A stretch of 64,000 bases of DNA from Viola odorata. Taxonomy: Eukaryota; Streptophyta; Magnoliopsida; Malpighiales; Violaceae. Below the pieces are notes generated by a model. It ran no database searches. It saw only the letters and a program-made list of their open reading frames with translations, and was not told the DNA's origin. The stretch's first letter is position 1. The number at the start of each line of letters is the position of its first letter. The stretch is taken from the NCBI GenBank assembly GCA_963691705.1, contig OY829543.1, forward strand, positions 50,882,564-50,946,563, written 5' to 3'. The position numbers and the translations under genes are program-made. Positions 35,903 through 48,215 of this stretch are shown piece by piece.

Positions 35903-37629
35903 TACATTTCAAAATAGCAATGGTATAATTTACCAATCTTCTCCCTCACTTTCTTCCCCAGTCTCCCACCAATTTCATTTCCATGTAAATCATTTAAAAA
36001 GAACTGAACATACAAATACTTATTTCTTGGATCTAAAATGGAAGAAATGTAGAATAAAGAATTATATTTTGTCACATCTCCCCAATATTTGTCAAGCTTT
36101 TTCTTCATGCTTTCAGCCAAAATGTTTAACTCATAATCACTCTCATCTTGCCATTCTTTTAACAAGGAAGCTACATTTGTTATCTCATCAAAAAATGCAT
36201 TGGCAGTTACATAACGAGAACCAGAAACAAACTTTATTAAATCATAGAAAAACCTAAGACAGTTTGCAAGCCTCCTAGCACAATTCCAATCATCTTCTGT
36301 TGGAACTCCCCCAAAATTCTCTTTTACAGATTCATTACCAACATTCTCATCTTCCAAACTGTCCTGTTCCACCTCTTCCTCAACTAAGCTATCATGTTTT
36401 GTTTTTCTCAATCTCTTACTATCAAGCTCAATTTTGAAATAAGGGTCCAGATCAGCATAAGCTTCAAAAGCTTTCTCATAATTGCAAACACTCTCTAACA
36501 TTAAATAGGTGGAATTCCACCTTGTACAATCATCCAAACACAAACCAGCATTGCATTCTATATTTTCTTTCTCAACACATGCATTAAACTTGAGAAGTCT
36601 AGAGGGAGATTGTCTAACATACCTTACTGCTTCCCTTGTCTTAAAAATTGACTTGATATTATTTTTCAAACCATTAGTCACCACTAAATTGATTATGTGT
36701 GCAATGCATCTAACATGTAGAAATTTCCCTCCCAAAATACTTGCACCCAACACTGTCATCTTTTTCCTAATCCAATTAACAGCCTTATCATTGGACGTTG
36801 CATTGTCCACTGTGATTGTGAACACTTTACTCATCAAACCCCACTCACTTAGACACTTTTCTAAAGCTTTTCCTACTGCATCCCCCTTGTGACTAGCAAT
36901 TGGACAGAAATTAATTATATTTTTATACAATTTCCAGTCATTATCAATATAGTGGGCTGTAACAACCATGTAATTTATTCTTTGAATTGATGTCCATATG
37001 CCAGTCGTTATAGAAACCCTCTGACAATTGGACACCAAAAGTTATTTCATCATTAACTTTTCATCCACATATCTTGTAAAACATACCTTAGAAATAGTTT
37101 GCCTACATGGTACTTTAAACCTTGGTTACACAACTCTCATAAAATTTCTAAACCCCTTCCTTTCTACAAAGCTAAATGGCAGCCCATCCTCTATAATCAT
37201 ATTAGCTAAAGCAACCTTAGAGGCTTCTTGATCAAATGCCAAACTAGTTAAGGATGCAGCAGAACCAAATTCATTCCCAACTTGATAAGTAAGTTCAGTC
37301 TGGTTATGATCATTTGTGTGTGGTTTTTCCTTACAAGTAACCAAGTGATTACGTAAACCAGAGGTACCATGTCTCTGTGGATGAGCAGGTACCTCCTTAG
37401 CACAGAAAAGACACTTACCTACTAGTTCACCATCGATATTCATCATTTTAATGAAGTGCTTCCAAGTAAGAGATCTTGATGGTATCATCTTTCTTGACTT
37501 TAGTGGTTTAGTTGAATCAGCTGCAGTTTGGACAACGGCTCCAACTTCAGTAACTTGTGGTTGGGTAGCATTCGGTTGAGGTTGGACAGTAACTTCATCA
37601 CTATTTAGTATAGCATCCAACTCCATCAC
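35903..37629 (-). pseudogene. hAT transposase, BED zinc finger and core
   Basis: The start is ATG at about 37629 (MMELDAILNSDEV). A BED-type zinc finger reads CLFCAKEVPAHPQRH...LRNHLVTC. The transposase core follows (GIWTSIQRINYMVVTAHYID, TVDNATSNDKAV, RCIAHIINLVV, SSILDPRNKY). In-frame stops between 37126 and 37040 interrupt it, and the Harbinger-like element cuts it off after LYHCYFEMY. The family is the RICESLEEPER-like hAT group. Confidence 0.88.
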
Positions 37630-38999
37630 TATTAATGAATATGGAATATAATGGCACCTGATTAGAATGTTTTTAATTGACTAATATTCAAACTTGTAAA
37701 TTTTATATGAAAAGGTGGGATGGAAGCACAATAAACAGGAACATTGGGTTTGAGATGTTCGCTCGACATCCCTATTCTAATAAAATATAACAAATTAGTA
37801 CAAATTTAAAATCAAAACTTATGGCAGACCTGTCATAAGTTCAATAAAGTTATTGTAATTGAAACTAGTAATTAAAGGAGCAAACTTAGTGAACTTATGG
37901 CAGACCTGTCATAAGTTTAATAATTATAGGAAATTAAACATGAACCAACACAAACAATAAGATCTAAAATGAGAATACAGAGATCCAATAAAAAAAAATC
38001 GACTTGTACAGAAATTACATCAACAAAATATTACAAATAAAACCATATAATTATTGAAGAGTGTGGGACTCTGTATTTTCTCTTACAACCTTTATTTTCT
38101 TTTATTTGCCTAACCCAGAAGAAAAGAGTACACCTAATATCTAATAATGCTTATTCTCCTATAACAACACTAGTCCCACAAATTCAATGCAGATCAACAA
38201 GTTATTGTGTAAAATTAACTTCCAAAAAACCAAGCATAAAAAGAAATAGCTTTTCACAACTAACCTGACGTGGATCCCTAGCTCAGCTTGTATATATATT
38301 TGTTCTATTCTAACTCTGGTTAGGACGTAGTTGTTGACTTAGAGAACTGTAAACTCTCAAGTTCAGCAATCTGTCAAATTAGAGTAGAATAAGCATGTTA
38401 GTTAAATAATAAATTCCACTAGTCTTTGTTATATATGCAGAACAATACATTCGAAACCCCAATTTGAATAAGATTACTGACTTGTTACGATCTACAAAAA
38501 AAAAACAGTAAAAGAACTCCAGCAACCCAAAACAGAAAAAGAAGAGCATGTTAACCTAATTGACAAATCCGTCCTAAATTTTATCTAATTAGGTATTGCG
38601 TTTTCTACAATGTCATTCTATCAAGCTACCTCATAAAGCCCATATTAACCTAACTGACATCTGTGTGTTTGTGAGGTTGAAGATGAGAGTGAGGGAGTTT
38701 TTAGTTGAGAGTGCGAGAGTGAGAGATTCAGAGTGAAGGAGAGGGTGAGGGATTGAGACTTCGGATAGAGAGTGAAGGAGAAGAGAACAGAAAGTGAAGA
38801 AGAAGAGAGGAGATGCGAAGGAAGAACAGAAATCGAAGGAGTAATTAAAAGTAAAATTTTGGTACGGTAGGTTCGGTAAAAAAAAAATACCGTACCGTAC
38901 CAAAATACCGAACAGTGTATTCAGGTAAAAAAACACCGTCCGAATTTGCATAATTTCGGTACGGTAACGTGGAAGACTAGAGAAAAAGAGAAAAATAGC

Positions 39000-39500
39000 A
39001 AAGTGGTAATTACTTAATTTTTTATTAAAAAAAAGGATAACTCTTCTTTACTGTGTTGTCTTCGCCTCTCAAATCTCAAACCTCAATCCTCACCGCCCTC
39101 TTTTTCAATGTGTTGTTGAAACCTTTACTTGACTGGAGAAGAAAAAGATTAGAGAAGAGATGGAGTAACAGAAGAATTAATGGGTTGGGAAAATAAAAGG
39201 ATACGACGTGGGCTATTCAATTAGGATTCCCCATGTGCCCCCCTAGTAGTATTATAGCACAATTCTACCAGCCCAATATTTGTCATGGTTTGATTACATG
39301 GTTTTGGTACGGTTAATTTCCATTTTTAATATTTAAGAAAAAAAAAGTAAATACTATTTTTTTTGTAAAATTTAGTAATTATTATCAGTGAAATTATTTA
39401 GAAATGAGTAAGTAGTATATTATTATTAAAAAAATTGTAGTTTAGTAAACTCTTACGATTTTACGTTTCCGATTTCACCTGTCTATTTCGAGTTTACTTA
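39000..39500. other. Intergenic sequence right of the hAT element
   Basis: AT-rich spacer with a few ggtacggt motifs like those in the hAT subterminal arrays (for example near 39307). No gene seen. Confidence 0.45.
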
Positions 39501-39519
39501 AACTCTCTATTTTAACTAC

Positions 39520-41640
39520 CTTTATGTACCCTTAACATAGATTAGATAGCAGCAACAAGATCCATTTTCACACCAGAAATAATGGTGAGAATAGAAGATG
39601 GCAGGGGTACATGTATGATGTATCCGGTACAAAGATTTCATAATTTCTAAGTCAGTCTTACAGGACCAAAACAAAAATGTGATGAATAGGTTGTGCATAA
39701 CTATAAAATCCATCGTCACACCGATTTCAGCCAAAGACAACCAGAAAGAAAAGAACCAACTGTCCCAGCACTCTGGGATATAAATTGAAAATTCAATGCT
39801 CAGGCGCGCGCGCACACACACAAGAAAGCTACACCTGAAATCTTAGCTAAAGACATTTACGAAGTTAATAAAAGTAACTGACAGAGCTGCTTTAGTTGTG
39901 GCAGTTTGGCTATGAAGGAGTTTATTGAACAAGCATACAAATTATTGACGCTAAACAATTCCGTTATAGCAGCAACACAGGAAAGAAGAAGACAACAAAA
40001 ATGTTACCTTTGATGGCTTCTTTCTTGGCTGCTGCATATTCAATTGACATTTTCTTGAGCACATTTAGATCAAATTCCGAACCCTACAGACGCAATCCAG
40101 TGGCATATTAAGGGAAAGACATGAAGAAACTATGGGAACCAACAACAAATTACTGTATTATAATTAAACTACAAATTATTATGATACTTTCTCATGCTTA
40201 AGAATGCTTAACAATTGACATAATTGACACCAGTTTACAGTTCAGATTTAATTTTGAGGTGTTCCAGAAATTCCACTTTATGGTTTATGCAATCCATGTC
40301 ACTTTATGGTTTATTATTAATTAGAGATTGAACTCATGAACTACGTTATAAAAACAATATGCAAAAACAAATTAAAATATATATTTACTTTTCTAACTAT
40401 ATATGTTATGCACATTTCTTAATTCTAGTGCCACAACTAAAGCATTTCATGAAAAACATAAGGCCTCTATTCTAGTTCTTGTTAATCACCATCATCAATT
40501 ATGTGAAGCACTTAAAATTCCATATCCAGGTAAGAAGCGGATCAACCATTGATATACTCAGCACATGAAATAGAAAAATCACAAATCCAAGAACTCTCTA
40601 CTGACTCATAAATGGTGAAAAACATTACATGCAAGAACTCTCTGCTGACGTAAAATCTTCAGCTTTAATAATCACATCGGAAATTGCCATTTTATCTGAA
40701 GATCAGTGCCCCTAATGTCTGCAGCAAACAACATTTGACAGATAGTTTATGCAATCATCAGTAACACAATTCTCGACAGCAAAACAAGAAATTGCAAGAA
40801 GCAAAGCATTATAACATGACAGAAGAATGGAAAAATCACCCCATGTTTGATAAAAACGGCACATCATTGCACATTTTGACAATAACATGTATCAATTCAA
40901 AGTGGAACACAAAAGATGCATAAGAAACTTTGAACAGTAAACAAAAAAACGTACTATAATAATAAAGTTATAAGACCAGTGGGCCAAGAAATATAGGCCC
41001 TGCAATACTCAGAAAGGTAGGTCTTTTACAATCAAGGGACCCTAGTCACAAGGCAAGAAAAACGTTCAAGGTTAAAAATGGTATTTCGGCAAATTCAATT
41101 CAATTCAATTCAACTGGTCAGAAAATGTAAAGCTAAAATAGGCCAAATAAAAGAAGTAACCTAACGAAACACACACTGATAACAGATAACAAAAGATTAC
41201 AACAACAAAGACGGAAAAATTACAACCATAAAAATAAAAACTGATAGAAAAAATTCAACACAATCATCACAAGCGAACATGTTTAGAAGAAAAAATCCGA
41301 GAAAACAATGTGATTATAAACAAGCAATTATGACAGTAACAGCAATGGCGTCATTACGGAATCTAAACTGGTTAAAACAGAACAATGACGCACATTCATT
41401 CAAGTAAGGAAAGGAGAGTGCGGCGACAACTGAAAAGCGGCGAAGTTAGGGTTAGGGTTTGTTATTACCGGAGGAGAGGCGTGAAAGGAAGGCGCGCGAC
41501 GGAACCAGGTGAGTATTTGTGTGGGGGGAGCAAAGCAGAGCGGGAGAGGAGAAGATGAGAGTTTGGGCCTGCGAAGAAGAACCCAAAAGTAAAAGCTAGC
41601 TGGACCCGAAACGAGACGAGAGAGATCTGGTTGTTGTTGT
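39520..41640 (-). other. Possible spliced small gene on the minus strand
   Basis: Reading downward from about 41640 there is a CT-rich leader-like exon ending at a donor near 41467 (ctcctccg/gtaata). A short exon lies at about 40012-40083 between a good acceptor and donor (open: SEFDLNVLKKMSIEYAAAKK), and a possible third exon begins near 39830. The longest continuous reading from MSIEYAAAKKEAIK stops soon after the third acceptor. It could be a short-protein or non-coding transcript. I do not recognise a family. A (GC)n(AC)n microsatellite lies near 39803-39822. Confidence 0.3.
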
Positions 41641-41849
41641 TTCCTTCGGCTCTGTTTGTGTTGTGCTGTGTTGTGTTGTTATGTCTTCGTATATAAATGG
41701 ACCACCAAAGCCCACGCTCTCTGCCTTTATAGGCTTCGCTAGTTTGCTAATTAATAATAATATAGTTAAAAGAAACCTTAGACTCTCTATTTTATTTGTC
41801 TTTTTAATTATTAATAATAATAATTTCATATTAATTAGATTATGAATTA

Positions 41850-42448
41850 TTATTCCTTCTTGTCTTTCAATATAGGCCGTTTAAAATTTTTTATGTACTT
41901 AATAATTACTAACTTAAAAATATTTTTTTAATTTTATTTTAAGCGTAATTTTTTTTGGATTAAAAATAATTAATATTAACAAATATATTATGATTTTGAA
42001 TAAAAAACTAATAAAAGAACTTATTTACAACAACAAAATAATTAAAAAACCTAAATTCAACAAAAAAAATTGTTAAAAAATATATTTACCAAATTATAAT
42101 AATTTAGGAGAGGGTGGTGTTAATCACCTTGAAATTTGATGCACTCTCTTTTTGTCTTTACTTCATTACCAAACAAGCCGGGCAGCGAGTACAAACTACA
42201 AAGAGACGGGTTAGGCAAGACGCAGGCGTGCTAAATCGGACCCAAACAAAACCCGGCCTGGCCCAGGTACGTACCTGACGGTCACCGCCACCACCGCCTG
42301 CGCACCCAAAGGCCGAAGCCATCTTCTATCACAGCAAAAATCAAGAAGAGCACTTACGTAAACATACTAATGCATTGCACTTGGGCCAATCGGTGTTGAT
42401 AGATCTGGGTCACTCTCATCTCCAAGGTCCTTATAGTCAGTACAATCA
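41850..42448. other. Intergenic spacer before PPR gene
   Basis: AT-rich up to about 42100, then more GC-balanced. It should contain the promoter and 5' UTR of the plus-strand PPR gene. No coding region seen. Confidence 0.5.
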
Positions 42449-44059
42449 ATGGTGTTCTGGAAGCTCTCCAAGAATAATCTGACGTACCTCTCCATCAATC
42501 ACCATTCAGTACCCTATCTGATTCCTTATTTGCTGCCCCGACCATATAGAGTACATACTTCTACACCTCAGTTCTCAGTTAAATTCTCAACTGGGTCATT
42601 TCCTTTTTCCCCTAAAACGCATTCACCTTATCATTCCTTATGTTTCTGTAAATATTATCATGGCCGTCAAATTTCATCTTCCTTTCGTTCAAACGGGCCG
42701 TCTTCTGCTTGCCATAAAGCACGCGTAGCTTCTCATTATACTCAAGTTTTGGTCTCTAGTGATACTAATGGTAAATACAATTATACTTTTCAAGGTTTGA
42801 ATCGTAATTTGTTGAAGTCTTGGATTCATGGTTGCTTTAGGAGTTACTCTTCGTCAGCTTTAAGTTATCTTTCTAAGTATGAGAAAATAGGTGTTCTTCT
42901 TGATGGGTTTAGACGGAATGCTTTTCAAAAGCAAGTTCCCGAAATCATTGATTTGCTTCTAGGTGATAAGGATGATTTGGAGTTTAAGTTGGATTCTTTG
43001 AATGTAAAGCTATCTGTTGCTTCAGCTGTTGTGTTGTTTCGAGCCTTGACTTGCGAAAAAGTGTCTGCATTACGGTTTTTTCGTTGGATTAGTTGTTGGC
43101 AGCCAGAATTGGCAATCAACTCTGATGTGTGTAGTTTGGTTATTGATAATTGTGGGCACTTGAATGATTTTGTTGCTATGCTTGATCTTTTGAAGGATTT
43201 CAGCATCTTTGGATGTTCTCTAACCAAAAAGGCATTTGGGTTCTTAAGTTTTATGACAGCAAATAAGGCATTGTTGATGGGATCAACTCAAAAAATTGTT
43301 GATGCATTGCACGAAGTTGGGGGGTCGAATTATGGATCTGGAGTTTATTCGTTGATTGAGATGTTATGTGTTTTGGAATCCTATGATGTGGCCAAGTTTG
43401 TCATGAAGAAAACAGAGAAAAGGATAACTTACTACCATGTTTTGATTAGGGAGATGTGTCGTAGATGTGACTTTATAGGAGCACGAGAAATGTTGGACGA
43501 GATGAGGGAAGAGGGTTGTGCCCCAAGTGCCCAAACTTACAATTATGTCATTAGTAGCTTGCTTAAGAATTCTAGAAAATCTGAGGCGATTGAAGTGTTA
43601 GAAGAGATGCTAGGAAAGGGTTGTCCTCCTGATGTGTTAACCTTTGAGATATTTATATATAACTCTTGCAAACAGGGGAAGATTCAAGTTGCATCGCAGT
43701 ACCTTGAAGAAATGGTGGAAAGGGGTCTTCAACCTCGTCCTTTGACACATGCCGCATATATCAAGGTGCTATTCTGGATGCAACAATATGATGAAGTCCA
43801 CAAGTATGTTGTTGGTTCAGGTGATTATTCAAGCAATGCCAACTATAGCTTGCTTGCAAATCTTTATAGGAAAAGTGGAAATGTGGTCGCTGCACAACAA
43901 ATACTTTCTGAAATGATGGACAAAGGCCTTAGACCAAATTTTCGACTGTATAAGATAATCTTGAGGTTGCTCAACCAGTCGCGAAGGGAAGACTTGGCCA
44001 CAAATTTAGAAGAGCAGTTTCTCCAGCTTGACTCTGATAGATGTCCTGGAGGCACTTAG
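42449..44059 (+). CDS. P-type pentatricopeptide repeat protein
   Basis: A single-exon gene of 536 residues starts MVFWKLSKNNLTYLS. The N-terminal ~100 residues are Ser/His-rich and basic, consistent with organelle targeting. Recognisable 35-residue P-type repeats run from about residue 330: TYYHVLIREMCRRCDFIGAR, TYNYVISSLLKNSRKSEAIE, TFEIFIYNSCKQGKIQVASQ, YSLLANLYRKSGNVVAAQQI, each followed by a pattern like MxxxGxxPxxx. The N-terminal half is helical and less repeat-like. No E, DYW or SMR domain is present. Such proteins bind organellar RNA; the target cannot be told. Confidence 0.88.
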   Translation: MVFWKLSKNNLTYLSINHHSVPYLIPYLLPRPYRVHTSTPQFSVKFSTGSFPFSPKTHSPYHSLCFCKYYHGRQISSSFRSNGPSSACHKARVASHYTQVLVSSDTNGKYNYTFQGLNRNLLKSWIHGCFRSYSSSALSYLSKYEKIGVLLDGFRRNAFQKQVPEIIDLLLGDKDDLEFKLDSLNVKLSVASAVVLFRALTCEKVSALRFFRWISCWQPELAINSDVCSLVIDNCGHLNDFVAMLDLLKDFSIFGCSLTKKAFGFLSFMTANKALLMGSTQKIVDALHEVGGSNYGSGVYSLIEMLCVLESYDVAKFVMKKTEKRITYYHVLIREMCRRCDFIGAREMLDEMREEGCAPSAQTYNYVISSLLKNSRKSEAIEVLEEMLGKGCPPDVLTFEIFIYNSCKQGKIQVASQYLEEMVERGLQPRPLTHAAYIKVLFWMQQYDEVHKYVVGSGDYSSNANYSLLANLYRKSGNVVAAQQILSEMMDKGLRPNFRLYKIILRLLNQSRREDLATNLEEQFLQLDSDRCPGGT

Positions 44060-46203
44060 ATAAATTAGAATGGAGAACAATCTGCAACCGAACAATGGAT
44101 CATACTCACATCTGGGATTAGCCATTTATATTCTTTCGAATCAATCATTTAAGCCTGGTTGATGATGATACGACTTCTTATTGTTGTTTTCTTCTCTGTC
44201 GAAGCTGATGTGTGCTTTTGTGATGGGAGTCTTCTGTTAGGTGAGCTCGTACGGTCATGTATGCACTGTTGGCAGGGCTGGCTAACTATTTAGGCTGTAG
44301 AATGGATATCCTGTGTCGATCATTTAAGCCTGCTTTTTATGTGCTGCTCTTGCCAATTGAAGCAGAAGTGTTGTTGCATTCTATTTTGGTTTTTTTTCTT
44401 TCTGCTGATGATAATAAACCAACCCATGAAAAGGAAAATGTTTTGGTGTCAACGCCACTGTAATAGTGTTTATGAAAGAATTATGATCATATATACTTTT
44501 AACCTCGTATCCAAATGTCTTCAGTAATTATAGATTTAAATTACTGAGAAAATATTTTAAGGTCTCTTTCTACACTTTAGTCCTTGATATTTGGGCCGGG
44601 CCGTAAAATATAGATGAACTACAAGTGGAAAACACAAACAAATTTTTACACTTTTAAAGTAAGTTCTGATACATATCAGTACAAATCCAGGTATATTACT
44701 AACTTCCTTTTTTCATTAATCCATGATCAATCTACTCAAGAAATGTCCATAAAATGATAGTTTAACAAAACGAATAGAATTTTACCTCCTAATTGCTTAA
44801 TTATATGAATTTTGTAGAATTTGTGTGATTATAGATAATTATTCGAACGCATATATTCCACTTACTTCCTCACGTAATTACTCTACTGCTCTACTACTAT
44901 TCTTTTTTTTGCCCTTTTGTTTGAGTAAGTAAGGTTAAATGACATTTTTTGACCTAAAATATAATATTTTGTTTAATTTAGTCCTTAAAATAAAAAAATA
45001 TTTATGTTGGTCTCTTTAAGCTTTTTTACCGGTTTAGAGTGTTGATGTGTAAGTTACATGTCATATATCAAATGATCAAATTAAACAAAGTGATCATATG
45101 CTTTAGGGACAGAATTAAACAAAGCTTTATAGGGACCAGATTAATGCATGTCAGTTGCAGGCCATGTGGCCTAAAACTGACATGTCATCAACCTCGATCA
45201 GTCGATTACAAATAACATAAAGATCAAATTAAACAAAGTGACTTTATTTTAGGAACCAAATTAGATAAATTTATACGTTACGGACCAAATTAAATAAAAT
45301 ATTGTACGTTAGGGTCCAAAAATGTCATTTGACTTGGTAAGTAACTTTGGTTTTAATATGGTAGAGGAGGGGCACATGTCTACTTACGTTAGTTTGAGTC
45401 TCTATTATTTGCCACTTTTCCATTCCTTTGCATGCAAACTCCGAAGGAAACAAACATAAAACAACACATAGCCTCTGGCGTGGCTTGTGTAAACTCTTCC
45501 ATTTCCTTCTCTCAAAACTCAAATCACTTTTGTCCGCTCGTAAGAAGTAAATTACTTTGTCCATGATTTTAAAATTTCAACCAAAAACTCCTCTACAATT
45601 TCCCTCTTTAATCGCATCCCTAGCTAGTTTAATTGCTATTATTAATTTAAATAATAAAAGTGAAATTGGATGACATAGTGGCAAATTGTAATCATACATG
45701 TACTTATAATTTTCCTCTTGTTAGTGGGTGTGTGAATTCAACATTTAAGTGCCTAAATGGTTCTGACACTAATAGAGAAATTAACTTATTTTAATGAACA
45801 GACTTGATGAGAGTAAAATTAAAACTGTACCCACTACAATCAAATTCAATGGCTATTTTAGAAATGAAAAGGATAGGGAACCAGATTATGTCTATTAGAT
45901 GTGTACTCCAGCTTAGTTTAATTATAGTTATTATAGAAAGAAGAAAAAATGCCACCTCCCAATTGTGTGTACAAGATGAACTCAGTTTACTTTGAAGGAA
46001 AAATTTCTTAGGGTGAAAATAGGAGACAGACTACTCACTATCATTTACTTCAATCTGTAGTGTTCCAATTAGATGTCCACTTAGTTGGCAATCCATTTTT
46101 AATATTCTAACAATTCATAACTTTATTAAAAGTGGAAGCTCTATAAGTAGTAGAGCCTTAGTAGTAGTAGAAAAGATAATTAAGACAAAAAAAACAAAAC
46201 AAA
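44060..46203. other. Intergenic region with a TIR element
   Basis: It should contain the PPR 3' UTR and, near 45900-46203, the MATE promoter and 5' UTR. A non-coding TIR element lies at 44939-45331. No gene found. Confidence 0.5.
44939..45331. mobile_element. Non-coding TIR element (about 393 bp)
   Basis: It begins aaatgacattttttgacct and ends ggtccaaaaatgtcattt, with imperfect inverted repeats of roughly 45 bp (also atattttgtttaattta / taaattaaataaaatat). The interior holds repeated aaattaaacaaagtga segments. No clear target duplication was found, so the superfamily is open. Confidence 0.6.
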
Positions 46204-48215
46204 ATGGGCACTATTACACTTAAAGACTCACTGAAAGAGCTAAAGAATGTGAGTTTCATAGCAGCACCTATGGTGGGAGTGACAGTGCTGCAATATCTCT
46301 TGAATGTTGTCTCAATTATCATGGTTGGTCACCTTGATGACCTCTCCCTCTCTGGTGTCTCCATTGCTGTCTCCTACACCACTGTCACTGGCCAAAGTCT
46401 TCTTGTAATCCCTCTCTTTTTTCTCTGTTTCTCCTTCCATATTTTTACTAATTAAATCTTTTATTCTGACTAATCTAATTCTGCGATTTATGGAAATGAA
46501 AACAGTTTGGAATGGCGGGTGGTTTGGAGACATTATGCGGGCAAGCTTATGGGGCAGAGCAGTATCAAAAGATTGGAACTTATACTTACTGTGCCATTTT
46601 TTGTATGATTATGGTTTGTGTTCCTGTTTCAGTTCTTTGGATGTTTACTGGAAATATTCTGGCACTTCTAGGCCAAGATCATTCTATAGCACAAGTAGCT
46701 CATAAATATTCGATCACCCTCATCCCTAGCTTGTTTGCTTATGCCATTCTTCAAGCCTTGACTCGCTACTTCCAAACTCAGAGCTTGATCTTCCCCATGT
46801 TTTTTAGTTCTGCTGCTACATTGGCCTTCCATGTAGCTGTTTCTTGGGTTCTTGTCTTCAAAGCGAACATGGGAAGCACAGGGGCAGCGTTAGCTATGGG
46901 CATATCCTTCTGGTTCAATGTCTTGTTTCTTGGATTGTACATGAAATTCTCATCTAGGTGTCAGAAAACGCGGTCACTGTCAAAGAAAGATGTCTTCTTG
47001 AGCATCAAAGAGTTCTATCGCTTCGCTGTTCCTTCTGCAGCTATGACTTGGTAATCTAGCTTAATCCTTTCAATCAAAACAAATGAATGTTTTGTTTCTG
47101 TTTACTGGGTACTAACACTTTTCTTAGCATATAGTCTTGAATGGTGGTCTTATGATATACTTATTTTGCTGTCCGGACTTCTACCGAATCCAAAGATCGA
47201 GACTTCAGTGATCTCAATTTGGTATCCTTCTTTCTTTTGTCCCTATGTTCAATTCAACTATGTGAAAGTTTGAAATGTTAAATATGGTTTCGATGTGTGA
47301 TTCTTGATTTTTTTTCTGTAGCTTTTCGATTACCTACCTCCATTACTTCATTCCATATGGAATTGGGGCCACTGCAAGGTTGGTTGTACTAACTTCTTCT
47401 ACGTTTTCAGACTCTCTATGCTTATAAACCTGAACCTCACCATTCTTTGATTTTTCTGTTTTCGGTAGCACTCGGATTTCGAATGAGTTGGGAGCTGAAA
47501 ATCCATATGCAGCTAAAGCGGCTCTCAGGGCAATAATGGTTCTTACAATCACAGAGGTGGTTGTTGTAAGCGCAACTCTCTTCTCGTGCCGAAACATTTT
47601 TGGATATGCATTCAGCAGTGACAAGGAGATAGTGAAGCGCGTAGCTGATATGGCTCCTTTCATGTGTCTTTCAATGGTTATGGACAGCTTCCAATCTGTA
47701 TTTTCAGGCAAATCTTTTCACATTCTTTCATGTGTTTTATGTTTGTTTATCAGAAGAGAAGAAAGCACAACTTAATTTTGATTTTGGGTGAAAAATGACA
47801 CAGGGATTGCTAGGGGGAGTGGATGGCAGAATCTGGGTGCTTTTGTGAATTTAGGGGCATATTATTTAGTGGGCACTCCAGTTGGTGTGATGTTGGCTTT
47901 TGTTGCGCATCTAGGAGTGAAAGGCCTCTTGATTGGATTGGCAACTGGGTCATGTGTACAAGCTTCTCTGCTTGCTGTCAGGACAGTTTTTGCAAATTGG
48001 CAAAAGCAGGTACCTTTATCATTTCTTTTCATTTCTTTGTTTTTTCTTGTAAGTGGGGGCGAGACTCGTATTCGACTCTTTGCTCATACTTTTCCATCAT
48101 CAGACAATCAATAAACTATTTGACTTCGTTTTCTCACATTTTTAATGTGGTGAATGATTGGGATTTGTTTGTTTTGCAGGCACTTATGGCAAGAGAGAGA
48201 ATATTTGATTCCTAA
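46204..48215 (+). CDS. MATE efflux transporter (DTX family)
   Basis: Seven exons, 46204-46404, 46506-47050, 47135-47221, 47322-47378, 47469-47707, 47804-48009 and 48180-48215, join in frame to 456 residues. The protein starts [15 protein letters not shown] with a short cytosolic N-terminus. About twelve hydrophobic segments are visible. Family motifs include [55 protein letters not shown] and [13 protein letters not shown]. Plant MATE/DTX proteins export or sequester organic acids, alkaloids or flavonoids by H+ or Na+ antiport; the substrate cannot be told. Intron 5 (47708-47803) has a GC donor (tcag/gcaaat) with a normal AG acceptor; the protein is colinear with the family only if it is used (FSG then IARGSGWQ). 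Confidence 0.92.

Larger units (their letters stand above)
30961..38990 (-). mobile_element. hAT-type DNA transposon, broken and nested
   Basis: The left end taggggtgttaatcagac resembles hAT termini. Subterminal arrays of gtaccgaa/cggtatac-type repeats lie at about 31010-31130 and again in inverted sense at about 38860-38985, bracketing a BED/hAT transposase gene on the minus strand. I could not find a matching right terminus or an 8-bp duplication, so the right boundary is approximate (candidate ends near 37772 or 39245 do not match well). A Harbinger-like element (32025-35899) splits the transposase gene. Confidence 0.6.

Noticed and set aside
37755..37776. Candidate right end of the hAT element (rev. 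tagggatgtcgagcg)
   Set aside because: Only the first nine bases resemble the left end, no 8-bp duplication matches, and subterminal-type repeats continue beyond it to about 38985.
39522..39821. 99-residue minus-strand ORF beginning near a GC/AC microsatellite
   Set aside because: Starts in low-complexity sequence, uneven composition, no motif; at most 3' UTR of a possible small transcript.
44930..45340. Target-site duplication for the 393-bp TIR element
   Set aside because: Flanks share gtaagt but not at equal distance from the ends; not convincing.
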